Assembly (NCBI GenBank): GCA_029260055.1
Contig: JAJDDX010000154.1
Coordinates: forward strand, 1 to 42,291
DNA: 42,291 nt
Source of the DNA: Phycisphaerae bacterium
Lineage (GTDB): Bacteria > Planctomycetota > Phycisphaerae > UBA1845
Direction: 5' to 3'
Of this stretch, positions 17,088-25,927 are shown one piece after another; within the stretch, counting starts at the first letter, position 1; each line of letters begins with the position of its first letter. Below the pieces are notes generated by a model. The model saw only the letters and a program-made list of their open reading frames with translations, was not told where the DNA came from and did not search any database. Made by a program: the position numbers and the translations under genes.

Positions 17088-20000
17088 ATGAAGCCATCGC
17101 ATCCCGTCCCTTCGGTCAGCCTGCGCCCGGCGTGTTGGCGCAGTTTCGCACGTCGCGCTAGCCAAGCGGCTGTGATCCTCTCGGTGCTCGCGGTTGCGAT
17201 GCCGCGGTCGTACGGAGCGCCGGTGGTCATCCAGGGGCCGGCTGCCCGCAAGATCGCTCTGGCGAACGGCTGGCCCGTCCGCGCCGAGATCGGCCGACAG
17301 CGGACGATCGAGTTGTACCGGATCGTCGACGGCAAGCCGCTCTATCACGTAACCACAAACGCCGATGCGGCCGACACGATCAGCGTCGACGAATGCCAGC
17401 CCGGCGGTTCGAGCGGGTTAGGCCTGACCGGCAGCGGAGTCCAACTCGGCGTGTGGGATGCCGGTAGCGTGCGCGTGAGCCATGTCGAGTTCGGTGGGCG
17501 CGCTCAACAGATGGACGTCCCGGAGGTCGAGAACCATTTTCACGCCACGCACGTATCGGGCACGATGATCGCAGCGGGCCTCAATCCCCTTGCGAAGGGC
17601 ATGTCACCGGAGGCGACGTTGGCGTGCTACGACTGGACCGACGACATCCCGGAGATGATGGCTGCGGCCCGGGACGGCGTGCGCGTGTCGAATCACTCGT
17701 ACGGGTTTCTGACGGGGTGGGAGTGGTTCGGAGATGAATGGTACTGGTTCGGTAACGTGCTGGTGGACAGCTTCGAGGATGCCAACTTCGGTTTCTACGG
17801 AGCCGTGTCACGAGAATGGGATGAGATGGCGTACTTGAAGCCGTACCTGCTCTTCGTCACTTCGGCGGGAAACGATCGTGACGATGGCCCCGCACCCGGC
17901 ACCGAGCACAAGTACTGGGACCCCTACGGCGGCGGGTGGACGCCCAGCTTCGTGAGGAGAAGTCTGGACGGCAACGGCGGCTACGACTCGATCGGGTACC
18001 AGGCGCTCTCCAAGAACGGGCTGACGGTTGGCGCCGTGCATGACATCGGAGGGGGTTACGCGGGCCCGGGCAGCGTGGTGATGTCCTCCTTTTCCTGTTG
18101 GGGCCCGTGCGACGACGGGCGCATCAAACCCGATGTGGTCGGTAACGGCATCCAACTGGAATCGACCTGGTACACTTCGAACAGCTCGTACGACTCCATA
18201 TCGGGCACGTCGATGTCGTCTCCGAGCGTGGCGGGGTCGCTCGGTTTGTTGATCCAGCACCATCGGACGACGCATCCGGATGAGGACGACATGCTGGCAG
18301 CGACGCTCAAGGCGCTCGTGATCCACACGGCGGACGAGGCCGGTGGCGCGGCCGGTCCGGACTATGAGTATGGCTGGGGGCTGGTGAACGCGCTGACCGC
18401 CGCGAACCTGATCACGGCTGACACCCTGGAGCCCGATCGGATTACGGAGCAGGTGCTTTCGCAGGATGGTGTCTTCGAAGTGCCCGTCGTCACGTCGGCT
18501 GCCGGCGGCGATCTTCGCGTGACTATCGTATGGACCGATCCGGCCGGGGCGGTGTTACAGGATTCGTTGGATCCACCGAACAAGATGCTGGTCAACGACC
18601 TTGACCTGCGCGTCGAGGCGGCCGACGGCACGGTGTACGAACCGTGGGTCCTGGATCCGAGCCATCCGTCCGCGGCGGCGAGTCGAGGCGACAACAACAC
18701 GGACAACGTGGAGCAGGTGCTCATCAGCTCGCCTGATGCCGGCACCTATACCGTGCGCGTGACGCACAAAGGGACGCTTACGGATTCCGCGCAGGCCTTC
18801 GGCCTGGTCATTTCGGGTATCGACGACGTTTTTTCCGACTGCAACGGCAACGGCGTGGACGATCAACAGGAGATCTCGGACGGAACGAATCAGGACTGCA
18901 ACGGCAATCTGGTTCCGGACGACTGCGATTTGGCCGCGGGCACGAGCGCGGATTGCGACACGAACCAGATTCCGGACGAGTGCGAGTTCGTGGACTGCAA
19001 CGGAAACTGTGTCGGCGACGACGCGGACATCAGCGACGGGACGAGCCTGGACTGCAACGGCAACTCGGTGCCGGACGAGTGCGACGCTGCGTCCGATTCC
19101 GATGACTGCAACGGCAACCAGATTCCGGACGAGTGCGAAGTCGGCGCGAACGACTGTAACGATAACGGCGTGCCCGACGATTGCGATGTCGGCGTCGGCG
19201 GGCTGCTCGCGGACGTGGACTTCGAGGCCGGCTTGCCGGCGGGGTGGTCGGCGACCGGGGCCTTTAACGTCACGAGCAACTGCGCGCAGACGCCTACGTG
19301 TGACGGAGCCCAGTGGGCCTATGCCGGATCCCGCTACGCGTGCAGCTACATCGACGATGCGGTAGGCAGATTGACTTCTCCCGCGTTCCAACTCGGGCCT
19401 TCTGAGGCCGCGCTGAGCTTCTGTTCCTTCCTCCACACGGAATGGGACTACGACTTCGCGGAGGTGTACATCAACTACGAGCGCGTCATGCGGATGAGCG
19501 GCGAACCGACGGGGTGGGAAGACATCGTCATCGACCTCGACGCGTACCGTGGTGAGTCCATCGTGATCGAGTTCAAATTCACGAGTGATATGTCCATCTC
19601 CGGGATGCTCGGCTGGCAGGTGGATAACATCCAATTGCTGTCGGGCAGCCGGGACTGCACCGGCAACGGCGTGCCGGACGAGTGTGAAATGGACTGTAAC
19701 GGCAACGGGGTGGCTGATAGCTGCGACCTTGCTGATTGCAGCGACGACCCTGCCTGCGCCGACTGCAACGAAAACGGCACACCGGATTCCTGTGACGTGG
19801 GTCCGGGCGGAGGGTCCGAGGACGCCAACGGCAACGGCGTGCCCGATGAGTGCGAGTGCGTCGTTGACGCCGAGTGCGACGACAATGACGTCTGTAACGG
19901 CATCGAGTTCTGCAACGCGTTCTTCACGTGTGACCGCGGCGACCCGCCCGTGTGTGACGACGGAAACTCGTGTACCGACGATGCGTGTGATCCGATCACG

Positions 20001-21467
20001 GGATGCTCGAACACGGCGAACCCGGCCAACACGTGCGAGGACGGCTTGTACTGCACCGGAGAGCAGTCTTGCAGCGCGGACGGCGAGTGCGTTTCGCAGA
20101 ACGTGCCGTGCGCTGCAGACGAGGTTTGCGACGAGGACGACGACGAGTGCGTGGAATGTCTCGAGCCCGCGCATTGTGACGACGGCTTGTACTGTAACGG
20201 GTCGGAAGTGTGTGACGGCGACGATACTTGCCAGCCGGGGACTGCTCCGTGTTCGGCGGGTGAGGTGTGCGACGAGGATGCTGACGACTGCGTGCAGTGC
20301 CTCACCGCTGCGGATTGCGACGACGGATCGGTCTGCAACGGCTCCGAGACATGTGACGAGGCCGGGAACTGCGTGGCGGGGACCGGTTTGAGCTGTAACG
20401 ACGGGAATCTCTGCACGGATGACTCGTGCGATCCGACCGCAGGCTGCACTTATAGCGCTGATGACACGAATTCCTGCGATGACGGTCTGTACTGCAACGG
20501 CGCTGAAACATGTGTCGGCGGGACATGTGCAGCCGGCACGGCGGCGTGTCCGGAAGGTGAATCGTGCGACGAGGCGCGGGACGCGTGTCTGGAGTGTCTG
20601 GAAGCGACGGACTGCGACGACGAGGATGATTGCACGGCTGACACGTGCCCGAGTGGGCGATGCGAACACACGCTGTTCCCGGACTGCGCCGACGATGATG
20701 ACGACGGCGTGGCCAACCGAGATGACCAGTGTGCGTCGGGGGATGATACCAAGGACGCCGACGGCGACGGCATTCCGGATGCGTGTGATCGTTGCGCGAA
20801 CGACGCCGACAACGACATGGACGATGATCGCGTGTGCGGCGACGCGGATAACTGCCCGGCCGACGCCAACCGAGAGCAGGAGGACGTCGACGGCGACGGG
20901 AAGGGCGACATCTGTGACCCATGCCCCCAATCGGCGGACGACGATGTCGACGAGGACGGCCTGTGTGGAGACGTCGACAACTGTCCCGGCGTGGCGAACG
21001 CGCTTCAGGCTGACGCTGACGGTGACGGTGATGGAGACGCGTGCGATTCCTGTCCTTTCGATCTGGGCAACGATCGCGATGAGGACGGGCTTTGCGGTGA
21101 CGTGGACAACTGCCCGATGGTGGCGAACGCGGATCAAAGTGACTCCGACGGCGATAACGTCGGCGACCTTTGCGATCCATGCTCGAACGACGCGGACAAT
21201 GACGCCGACCGAGACGGCATTTGCGGTGATGTGGACAACTGCCCGCTCGCATCGAACCCGGCGCAGGAGAACGCCGACGGTGATGAATTCGGCGACGCGT
21301 GCGACGACGACGCCGTGACCAACCCGGTGCCGGATGTGATCGCGGGAGAGGGCGAGGTTGGCGACACGGTGCCGACGGCGCGCGTGTGCAATGTGTTCGG
21401 GATGGCGCCGCTGGTGTTGACGTTCTTCGGCTTGGTGGCCATGCGTGGGTGGCGCCGACGGAGCTAG
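17088..21467 (+). CDS. Secreted subtilase (S8) with calcium-binding repeats and C-terminal membrane anchor
   Basis: About 1459 aa from ATG 17088 (GGTGAG just upstream). A signal peptide ends near PRSYGAP. The S8 triad is visible in GVWDAG (Asp), FHATHVSGT (His) and SISGTSMSSPSVAG (Ser), with oxyanion Asn in TSAGND. Then a beta domain (VTIVWTDP...), a first DCNGN-type repeat block (about 18837-19190), a MAM or jelly-roll-like insert (19200-19650), more repeats, a Cys-rich region with CDDGLYCNG-like units (19858-20690), and thrombospondin type-3-like Asp-rich repeats (DADGDGIPDACD, about 20691-21306). The end is tripartite: linker, hydrophobic APLVLTFFGLVAMR and basic GWRRRS. Likely a cell-surface protease stabilised by calcium. 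Substrate unknown. Confidence 0.93.
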   Translation: MKPSHPVPSVSLRPACWRSFARRASQAAVILSVLAVAMPRSYGAPVVIQGPAARKIALANGWPVRAEIGRQRTIELYRIVDGKPLYHVTTNADAADTISVDECQPGGSSGLGLTGSGVQLGVWDAGSVRVSHVEFGGRAQQMDVPEVENHFHATHVSGTMIAAGLNPLAKGMSPEATLACYDWTDDIPEMMAAARDGVRVSNHSYGFLTGWEWFGDEWYWFGNVLVDSFEDANFGFYGAVSREWDEMAYLKPYLLFVTSAGNDRDDGPAPGTEHKYWDPYGGGWTPSFVRRSLDGNGGYDSIGYQALSKNGLTVGAVHDIGGGYAGPGSVVMSSFSCWGPCDDGRIKPDVVGNGIQLESTWYTSNSSYDSISGTSMSSPSVAGSLGLLIQHHRTTHPDEDDMLAATLKALVIHTADEAGGAAGPDYEYGWGLVNALTAANLITADTLEPDRITEQVLSQDGVFEVPVVTSAAGGDLRVTIVWTDPAGAVLQDSLDPPNKMLVNDLDLRVEAADGTVYEPWVLDPSHPSAAASRGDNNTDNVEQVLISSPDAGTYTVRVTHKGTLTDSAQAFGLVISGIDDVFSDCNGNGVDDQQEISDGTNQDCNGNLVPDDCDLAAGTSADCDTNQIPDECEFVDCNGNCVGDDADISDGTSLDCNGNSVPDECDAASDSDDCNGNQIPDECEVGANDCNDNGVPDDCDVGVGGLLADVDFEAGLPAGWSATGAFNVTSNCAQTPTCDGAQWAYAGSRYACSYIDDAVGRLTSPAFQLGPSEAALSFCSFLHTEWDYDFAEVYINYERVMRMSGEPTGWEDIVIDLDAYRGESIVIEFKFTSDMSISGMLGWQVDNIQLLSGSRDCTGNGVPDECEMDCNGNGVADSCDLADCSDDPACADCNENGTPDSCDVGPGGGSEDANGNGVPDECECVVDAECDDNDVCNGIEFCNAFFTCDRGDPPVCDDGNSCTDDACDPITGCSNTANPANTCEDGLYCTGEQSCSADGECVSQNVPCAADEVCDEDDDECVECLEPAHCDDGLYCNGSEVCDGDDTCQPGTAPCSAGEVCDEDADDCVQCLTAADCDDGSVCNGSETCDEAGNCVAGTGLSCNDGNLCTDDSCDPTAGCTYSADDTNSCDDGLYCNGAETCVGGTCAAGTAACPEGESCDEARDACLECLEATDCDDEDDCTADTCPSGRCEHTLFPDCADDDDDGVANRDDQCASGDDTKDADGDGIPDACDRCANDADNDMDDDRVCGDADNCPADANREQEDVDGDGKGDICDPCPQSADDDVDEDGLCGDVDNCPGVANALQADADGDGDGDACDSCPFDLGNDRDEDGLCGDVDNCPMVANADQSDSDGDNVGDLCDPCSNDADNDADRDGICGDVDNCPLASNPAQENADGDEFGDACDDDAVTNPVPDVIAGEGEVGDTVPTARVCNVFGMAPLVLTFFGLVAMRGWRRRS
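18837..19190 (+). repeat. In-gene DCNGN-type acidic repeat block 1
   Basis: Within the subtilase gene, about eight copies of a unit resembling DCNGNxxPD(D/E)C(D/E), such as DCNGNLVPDDCD, DCDTNQIPDECE, DCNGNSVPDECD and DCNDNGVPDDCD. The pattern suggests calcium-binding loops stabilised by disulfides. The same unit occurs in the dockerin protein at 14423-14560 and again at 19654-19857. Confidence 0.8.
20691..21306 (+). repeat. In-gene thrombospondin type-3-like repeats
   Basis: Asp-rich units of about 35-40 residues: DADGDGIPDACD, then CGDADNCPADANREQEDVDG, CGDVDNCPGVANALQADADG, CGDVDNCPMVANADQSDSDG and CGDVDNCPLASNPAQENADG. The CGDxDNCP core matches calcium-wrapped type-3 repeats. They sit just before the C-terminal anchor and likely form a rigid stalk. 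Confidence 0.85.
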
Positions 21468-21505
21468 GGCTTCGTCTGACTTGAGGCAGTAAACGACTGA
21501 TCCCT

Positions 21506-21549
21506 GCGGCGACTCGGTGAGGCAAGCCCTCCTGAAGTCGCCGCTTTTT
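21506..21549 (+). terminator. Rho-independent terminator after the subtilase gene
   Basis: A perfect nine-base stem GCGGCGACT (21506-21514) with AGTCGCCGC (21536-21544), a 21-base loop and then TTTTT (21545-21549), about 40 nt after the stop at 21467. This is the clearest intrinsic terminator in the window. Confidence 0.85.
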
Positions 21550-21728
21550 CGTGGCTACGCCCGATCCGACAAGTTACGACAACCTCGTTCTTCTCGACTC
21601 CGCGGGGCTCGTTGCATATTATCGCTGTTGGTAAGGTAGCGGGTTCGATGGTGGCGGAAACAGGCCCGGCGGGTGTGCCGTCTTGCGCGCGAGGTCGGCG
21701 AGGCCGTCGACGCGCAGTGAGCTGAACC

Positions 21729-22190
21729 ATGCGCATCGTCATCAGCTCGATTCTGGTTGCGACGGCCTGTGCGCTGACGGTGATCGGCGTCATCAGCGTC
21801 TCGCGCGAGATCGGTTGGATGGGGCTCTTGAACGAGCGCCACTGGGGGCGCGTGACCGTCCACTACGGGCAATTCGACATCGTGCACGCCCGCGTATCCA
21901 ACCAGACCCAGCCACCGGTACGCGAAGGCTTCCGCTCGCCCGTGCTTGGGCAGTTCGGCTTCCGCGCGGGCACGAACCGACAGTGGCGCTATCACGGGCT
22001 CACCTGCCCCATCTGGGCCATGGTCGGCATTCTGAGCATTCAACCGGGTATCGCGCTTGTCCGTGGCCCGCTGCTGGGGCGTCGACGCCGGCGGCGCAAC
22101 GAATGCCCTCTATGCGGCTACAGCCTGGTCGGTTGCGTGTCCGATGCCTGCCCCGAATGCGGTACAACGCGGGTGGCGGTCAAGACGTGA
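21729..22190 (+). CDS. Small membrane protein with C-terminal zinc ribbon
   Basis: 153 aa. An N-terminal hydrophobic segment (SSILVATACALTVIGVIS) and a second one at about residues 93-112 (CPIWAMVGILSIQPGIALV) frame a short outer loop. A basic stretch (GRRRRRR) then leads to a C-terminal zinc ribbon ECPLCGYSLVGCVSDACPECG (Cys126, 129, 141, 144). The ribbon pattern CPxCxYxLxxx...CPECG recurs in two other proteins of this window and is common in planctomycete membrane proteins; its role is unknown. It is the first gene after a strong terminator and runs toward ada (101-nt gap). Confidence 0.75.
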   Translation: MRIVISSILVATACALTVIGVISVSREIGWMGLLNERHWGRVTVHYGQFDIVHARVSNQTQPPVREGFRSPVLGQFGFRAGTNRQWRYHGLTCPIWAMVGILSIQPGIALVRGPLLGRRRRRRNECPLCGYSLVGCVSDACPECGTTRVAVKT

Positions 22191-22291
22191 GCCCGCGGTC
22201 CGGCGCATACATTGTCGCACCGCAGCCGCAGATGTACATTGGCGCTCAGAAATCGGTAGCACGGTCGCGGCTCGGCGGCTAGGCTCGCGTC

Positions 22292-23416
22292 ATGAAGACC
22301 CTTTTGACCCAATCCGAAATGGCTCGAGCCTCGACGGAGCGAGACACGTCTTACGACGGTGTCTTCTACGTGTGCGTACGGACGACGGGGATCTTCTGCC
22401 GGCCGTCCTGCCCGGCTCGGAAGCCCCGCCCGGAGAACGTGGAGTATCTCGGCACGGTTCAGGATGCCCTGATAGCCGGCTTTCGCGCGTGCAAGCGCTG
22501 TCGCCCGATCGATCCGGACGGATGCGAGCCGCCATGGGTACGGCGCCTTGTCGAATGCGTGGATGCCGCACCGAGTGTGCGGCTGCGCGATGCGGACTTG
22601 AGGGCGATGGATATTGATCCCGCTTCAGCACGCCGCTACTTCAAGCGGCATTTCGGCATGACATTCCAGGCTTATCATCGCGCACGGCGCATGGGGCTGG
22701 CCCTAACCGAGCTGCGGCGCGGCGCTGATCCGCTGGCAGTCGGTTTGGGGCACGGGTACGAATCGAGCAGCGGTTTTCGAGAGGCGTTCGCGCGTACGTT
22801 CGGGGAGCCTCCTGGTCGTGGAAGGGAGGCGAATAGCATGGTCAGTCGATCGCTGAAAACGCCCATCGGCCCGATGGTAGCGGCGGCAAACGACGACGGC
22901 GTGTGTTTCCTCGAATTCGCGGATCGCCGGTCATTCGACAAGCAGCTTGCCACGGCGCGGAGACGCCTGCGCAGTACCGTCGTACCGGGCACGAACGAAC
23001 ATGTCGATCTTCTGGAGTCGGAGCTCAAGCGCTATTTCGCGGGGGAATTGATGGCGTTCGAGGTTCCTCTGGTGAGTCCCGGCACGCCGTTCCAGCGGGC
23101 TGTCTGGGACGGGCTGGCCGCCATTCCGTATGGCGATAGGACATCCTACGGTGAACTCGCGGAGCAGATCGGTTGCGCCGGTGGGCAGCGTGCCGTTGGG
23201 CGTGCCAACGGTGACAATCGGATCGCAATTGTGCTACCGTGTCACAGGGTCGTGCAGAAAGACGGTACTCTACGCGGCTACGGCGGTGGGCTCTGGCGGA
23301 AGCAGTTCCTGTTGGATCTGGAGCGAGGTGTGCTCGCCAAGCTGGGGCGCGGCGGCGGCGCCGTCGGGCGGGGCGCGGCTGACACGTCTTCCAAGCGGGC
23401 GTCGGCCACCGGCTGA
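22292..23416 (+). CDS. ada: Bifunctional Ada: methylphosphotriester sensor, AraC regulator and O6-methylguanine-DNA methyltransferase
   Basis: 374 aa, close to E. coli Ada. N-terminal zinc domain with the four Cys (GIFCRPSC: 36, 40; ACKRC: 67, 70); one of these accepts methyl from DNA phosphotriesters. An AraC-type helix-turn-helix follows at about 85-180 (AYHRARRMGLALTELRRG, GYESSSGFREAFARTFGEPP). The C-terminal Ogt domain carries the acceptor Cys317 in VLPCHRVV, with upstream TPFQRAVWDGLAAIPYGDRTSYGELA. It repairs O6-methylguanine by suicide transfer and, once methylated, activates repair genes. The tail beyond 345 is low-complexity. The next gene, a zinc-ribbon protein, starts 8 nt later and is probably co-transcribed. 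No alkB or alkA is nearby. Confidence 0.96.
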   Translation: MKTLLTQSEMARASTERDTSYDGVFYVCVRTTGIFCRPSCPARKPRPENVEYLGTVQDALIAGFRACKRCRPIDPDGCEPPWVRRLVECVDAAPSVRLRDADLRAMDIDPASARRYFKRHFGMTFQAYHRARRMGLALTELRRGADPLAVGLGHGYESSSGFREAFARTFGEPPGRGREANSMVSRSLKTPIGPMVAAANDDGVCFLEFADRRSFDKQLATARRRLRSTVVPGTNEHVDLLESELKRYFAGELMAFEVPLVSPGTPFQRAVWDGLAAIPYGDRTSYGELAEQIGCAGGQRAVGRANGDNRIAIVLPCHRVVQKDGTLRGYGGGLWRKQFLLDLERGVLAKLGRGGGAVGRGAADTSSKRASATG

Positions 23417-23424
23417 GAGTTGGG

Positions 23425-23880
23425 ATGACCGACTGGACCGAGGCTGACGTATCACGGATATCCGAGACCGAGTTTCCGGTTCGGTGCGGTCGTTGTGATT
23501 GCGCGCTTTTCGGCCTGGGTGAACGTGGACGGTGTCCGGAGTGCGGGCAGGGGTTCAGCCGGCGTGAGCGTCTCTGGGAGACGCACGGCCCCGAGGCCTT
23601 TGCCGATCCCGAGTTCGACGACGAGCAGGGCGAGGCTGACGATGCGAACGCCGCGTTCGTGTTCGCCGTCTTCTCGGTGCTTCTTTTCACCGCGCTCTTT
23701 CCGCTCATCGTGCTGATCGGCAAGTCGATCTTCGGAACGATCGACCTGTGCTTTACGGTCATCGCGTGGCTGATCGTGGCGTTTAGCCTCGAATGGATTG
23801 CGTTTCGCCGGTTTGCGGAACACCGCGAAGCCGAGTCGCAGGCGCGCGGCGGAGTTGTGGACGACGAAGCCGGTGACTGA
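23425..23880 (+). CDS. Small two-helix membrane protein with N-terminal zinc ribbon
   Basis: 151 aa. The zinc ribbon comes first: RCGRCDCALFGLGERGRCPECGQGF, Cys21, 24, 37 and 40. An acidic linker (DEQGEADD) precedes two membrane helices (FVFAVFSVLLFTALFPLIVLIG and CFTVIAWLIVAFSLEWIAF), and the tail is charged. It is separated from ada by only 8 nt, so it is likely expressed with it, though a repair link is only an inference from position. Function unknown; same ribbon type as the proteins at 21729 and 32507, with the domain order reversed relative to the former. Confidence 0.78.
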   Translation: MTDWTEADVSRISETEFPVRCGRCDCALFGLGERGRCPECGQGFSRRERLWETHGPEAFADPEFDDEQGEADDANAAFVFAVFSVLLFTALFPLIVLIGKSIFGTIDLCFTVIAWLIVAFSLEWIAFRRFAEHREAESQARGGVVDDEAGD

Positions 23881-23923
23881 TCGGCGTGGCACTTGGCGGG
23901 CTATCCCGACAGCTTGCACACGC

Positions 23924-23938
23924 TACAATCGCCACCCA
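23924..23938 (+). promoter_or_regulatory. -10 box immediately before rlmN (possible leaderless start)
   Basis: TACAAT at 23924-23929 leaves 8 bases before ATG 23938, about where transcription should begin. No Shine-Dalgarno lies in between. The -35 match is weak. Confidence 0.4.
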
Positions 23939-25014
23939 TGACGGCGGACACCACATCAAGCGAACCGGGCGCGCGGACCCTCTTTGATCACGACCCCACT
24001 GCGCTGGCGGAATTGCTCGCGTCCTGGAAGGAACCGGCCTTTCGCGGGCGCCAGGTGCTCGAGTGGGCCTATCGACACGGGGTTACGTCGTACGATGAGA
24101 TGACCAACCTTCCGAAGGGCTTGCGGGCGAAGTTGGCGGCGGATGCACCGCTCTACGAATCGACCATCGTGCGTCAGCAGGAGGCGAGCGACCGAACGGT
24201 CAAGCTTTTGTTGGGCTGGCCCGACGGCACGAGAAGCGAGTGCGTGTTGATTCCGGACGGTACGCGTCGGACCGCCTGCATATCCACTCAGGTCGGATGT
24301 CCCGTGGGGTGTGTGTTCTGCGCGAGCGGTTTGGACGGTTTGCAGCGGCAGCTTACGTCCGGCCAGATCGTGGAGCAGGCGATGCGGGTGCGTGGTCTTT
24401 GCGGTGAGGACGACCGCCTGAGCAACGTGGTGTTTATGGGGCTTGGCGAGCCGCTCGCGAACTACGAGGCGACCGTGCGGGCGGTGCGGACGATCAACGA
24501 AGCCTGGGGCGTGGGCATCGGCGCACGGAAGATCACCGTCAGCACGGTGGGGCTGCCCAAGCAGATGCGGATGTTGGCCGATGAAGGATTGCAGATCACG
24601 CTTGCGTTGTCTCTTCACGCTCCGACGGACGAGCTTCGCCGCCAGATCATTCCATGGGCAGAGCGTGTCGAGATCGAGAGCCTTGTCGAGGCGGCCAACT
24701 ACTTCTTCCAGCGTACGGGACGCGAGGTGACGCTGGAGTACATACTGCTGGGCGGCTTGAACGACGCGCCGGAGCACGCCCGGCAATTGGCGAGCGTCAG
24801 CAAACGCATGCGCAGTAACGTGAACGTGCTGCTGTACAACCCGGTGGAGGGCCTGCCTTACAGGAGGCCGACCGATGCGAATGCCGAGCGGTTCGTCGCC
24901 ATCGTGGCGGAGCGGGGCGTCAACAGCCATGTGCGCAGAAGCCGTGGCCTCGATATAGATGCAGCCTGCGGGCAGCTTCGCCGTCGCGAGGCGCGTTTGC
25001 GCGGCGAAGCGTGA
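23938..25014 (+). CDS. rlmN: Dual-specificity rRNA/tRNA adenine-C2 methyltransferase RlmN (radical SAM)
   Basis: 358 aa from ATG 23938. The radical SAM cluster motif CPVGCVFC gives Cys121, 125 and 128. The two reaction Cys are also present: Cys114 in RTACISTQ and Cys344 in DIDAACGQL, the residue that forms the protein-RNA intermediate. Other signatures are FRGRQVLEWAY near the start, VVFMGLGEPLANY and LSLHAPTDELRRQIIP. It methylates C2 of A2503 in 23S rRNA and A37 of some tRNAs in the cytoplasm. The upstream in-frame codons back to 23893 have no role. A sugar isomerase follows in the same direction, 21 nt after the stop. Confidence 0.97.
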   Translation: MTADTTSSEPGARTLFDHDPTALAELLASWKEPAFRGRQVLEWAYRHGVTSYDEMTNLPKGLRAKLAADAPLYESTIVRQQEASDRTVKLLLGWPDGTRSECVLIPDGTRRTACISTQVGCPVGCVFCASGLDGLQRQLTSGQIVEQAMRVRGLCGEDDRLSNVVFMGLGEPLANYEATVRAVRTINEAWGVGIGARKITVSTVGLPKQMRMLADEGLQITLALSLHAPTDELRRQIIPWAERVEIESLVEAANYFFQRTGREVTLEYILLGGLNDAPEHARQLASVSKRMRSNVNVLLYNPVEGLPYRRPTDANAERFVAIVAERGVNSHVRRSRGLDIDAACGQLRRREARLRGEA

Positions 25015-25035
25015 TCGAATTGGAGCCGGTGTAGA

Positions 25036-25869
25036 TTGATCAACTCGCGACTCGGAATCTGCTCATGGTCGATTGATCGGGCCGACGTGGTGCGCGCTCT
25101 TTCGGTAGCGGGTGAGGACGTCGGGGTCGAGGCAGTGCAGATCGGTTTCTTCTTACGGTCGGGCCTTGCCGGCGCGGATTCCGATTCGATTCGCCGAGCG
25201 GCTGATACGGCGGGTGTCAGGCTCGTCGGGGCTTTTCTGGGGTTCGAAGGGGAAGACTACAGTTCCATCGCCGCCGTGGCTGCGTCGGGCGGGTATGCAG
25301 CGGATGAGACTCTCGCCGATCGCATGGCACGCACGCGTGACGCCTCACGCCTGACGGCAGCGGTCGGCTGTGAAGCTCTGGCGATTCACCACGGCTCGAT
25401 TCCGGACGATCCCGAAGCCGACCGATACGGCAAGCTGCTCGCGCGCGTGGGTGAAGCCGCGGACGTCGCGGCGAGCGATGGTCTGCGGTTGTTGCTGGAG
25501 ACGGGCCGCGAGTCGGCTGCGACGCTCGCGGGTTTTATCGGTGCTCTCGGGCGAGACAATGTAGGTGTGAACTTCGATCCGGCCAACTTCGTGGTGTACG
25601 GTACGGATGATCCCGTGTCGGCGGTGTCGGTGCTCAAGGGGCTCATCGAGCAGGTTCACTTGAAGGACGCGATGGCCTCGTCGCAGCCCGGGATAGAGTT
25701 CGGCAGTCCTGCGGCCTTAGGGGCGGGTGATGCGCGTATTCCTCGGGTGCTGAGCAAGCTGCGTGCGGTGGGTTACGGTGGTACGTGGCTGGTCGAGTCG
25801 AAGCCCGAGCGAGGTGGGCTCGCGGCCTTGCGTGGCGCGATCGACTACGCCAATTCCATGCTGATGTAG
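25036..25869 (+). CDS. Sugar phosphate isomerase/epimerase-family TIM barrel protein
   Basis: 277 aa from TTG 25036, preceded by GGAG at 25022-25025. The AP-endonuclease-2/xylose isomerase-like barrel is indicated by RLGICSWSI at the start, then the metal-binding residues Glu155 (LLLETG), Asp181 (VNFDPANF), His208 (VHLKDA) and Glu254 (LVESKPE). The product probably interconverts keto- or inosose-type sugars, in the cytoplasm; substrate cannot be assigned. The KDPG aldolase two genes away could belong to the same sugar-acid theme, but the strands differ. It faces the CpaE-like gene tail to tail (58-nt gap). Confidence 0.88.
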   Translation: MINSRLGICSWSIDRADVVRALSVAGEDVGVEAVQIGFFLRSGLAGADSDSIRRAADTAGVRLVGAFLGFEGEDYSSIAAVAASGGYAADETLADRMARTRDASRLTAAVGCEALAIHHGSIPDDPEADRYGKLLARVGEAADVAASDGLRLLLETGRESAATLAGFIGALGRDNVGVNFDPANFVVYGTDDPVSAVSVLKGLIEQVHLKDAMASSQPGIEFGSPAALGAGDARIPRVLSKLRAVGYGGTWLVESKPERGGLAALRGAIDYANSMLM

Positions 25870-25927
25870 TGACCGCGCATCGTGCCGTGCGGGCTGTTCT
25901 CCTTCGGACGGCGAAAGGGTCGTGTGT

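Noticed and set aside
19475-20449. Ser/His-rich minus-strand frame
   Set aside because: Low-complexity shadow of the DDGLYCNG repeats.
18555-21137. 860-residue open frame antisense to the subtilase repeats
   Set aside because: It is created by the GC-rich Asp/Cys repeat codons read in reverse; the product is a Val/Ala/Arg/Ile-rich string with no fold, while the plus strand encodes an unmistakable protease.
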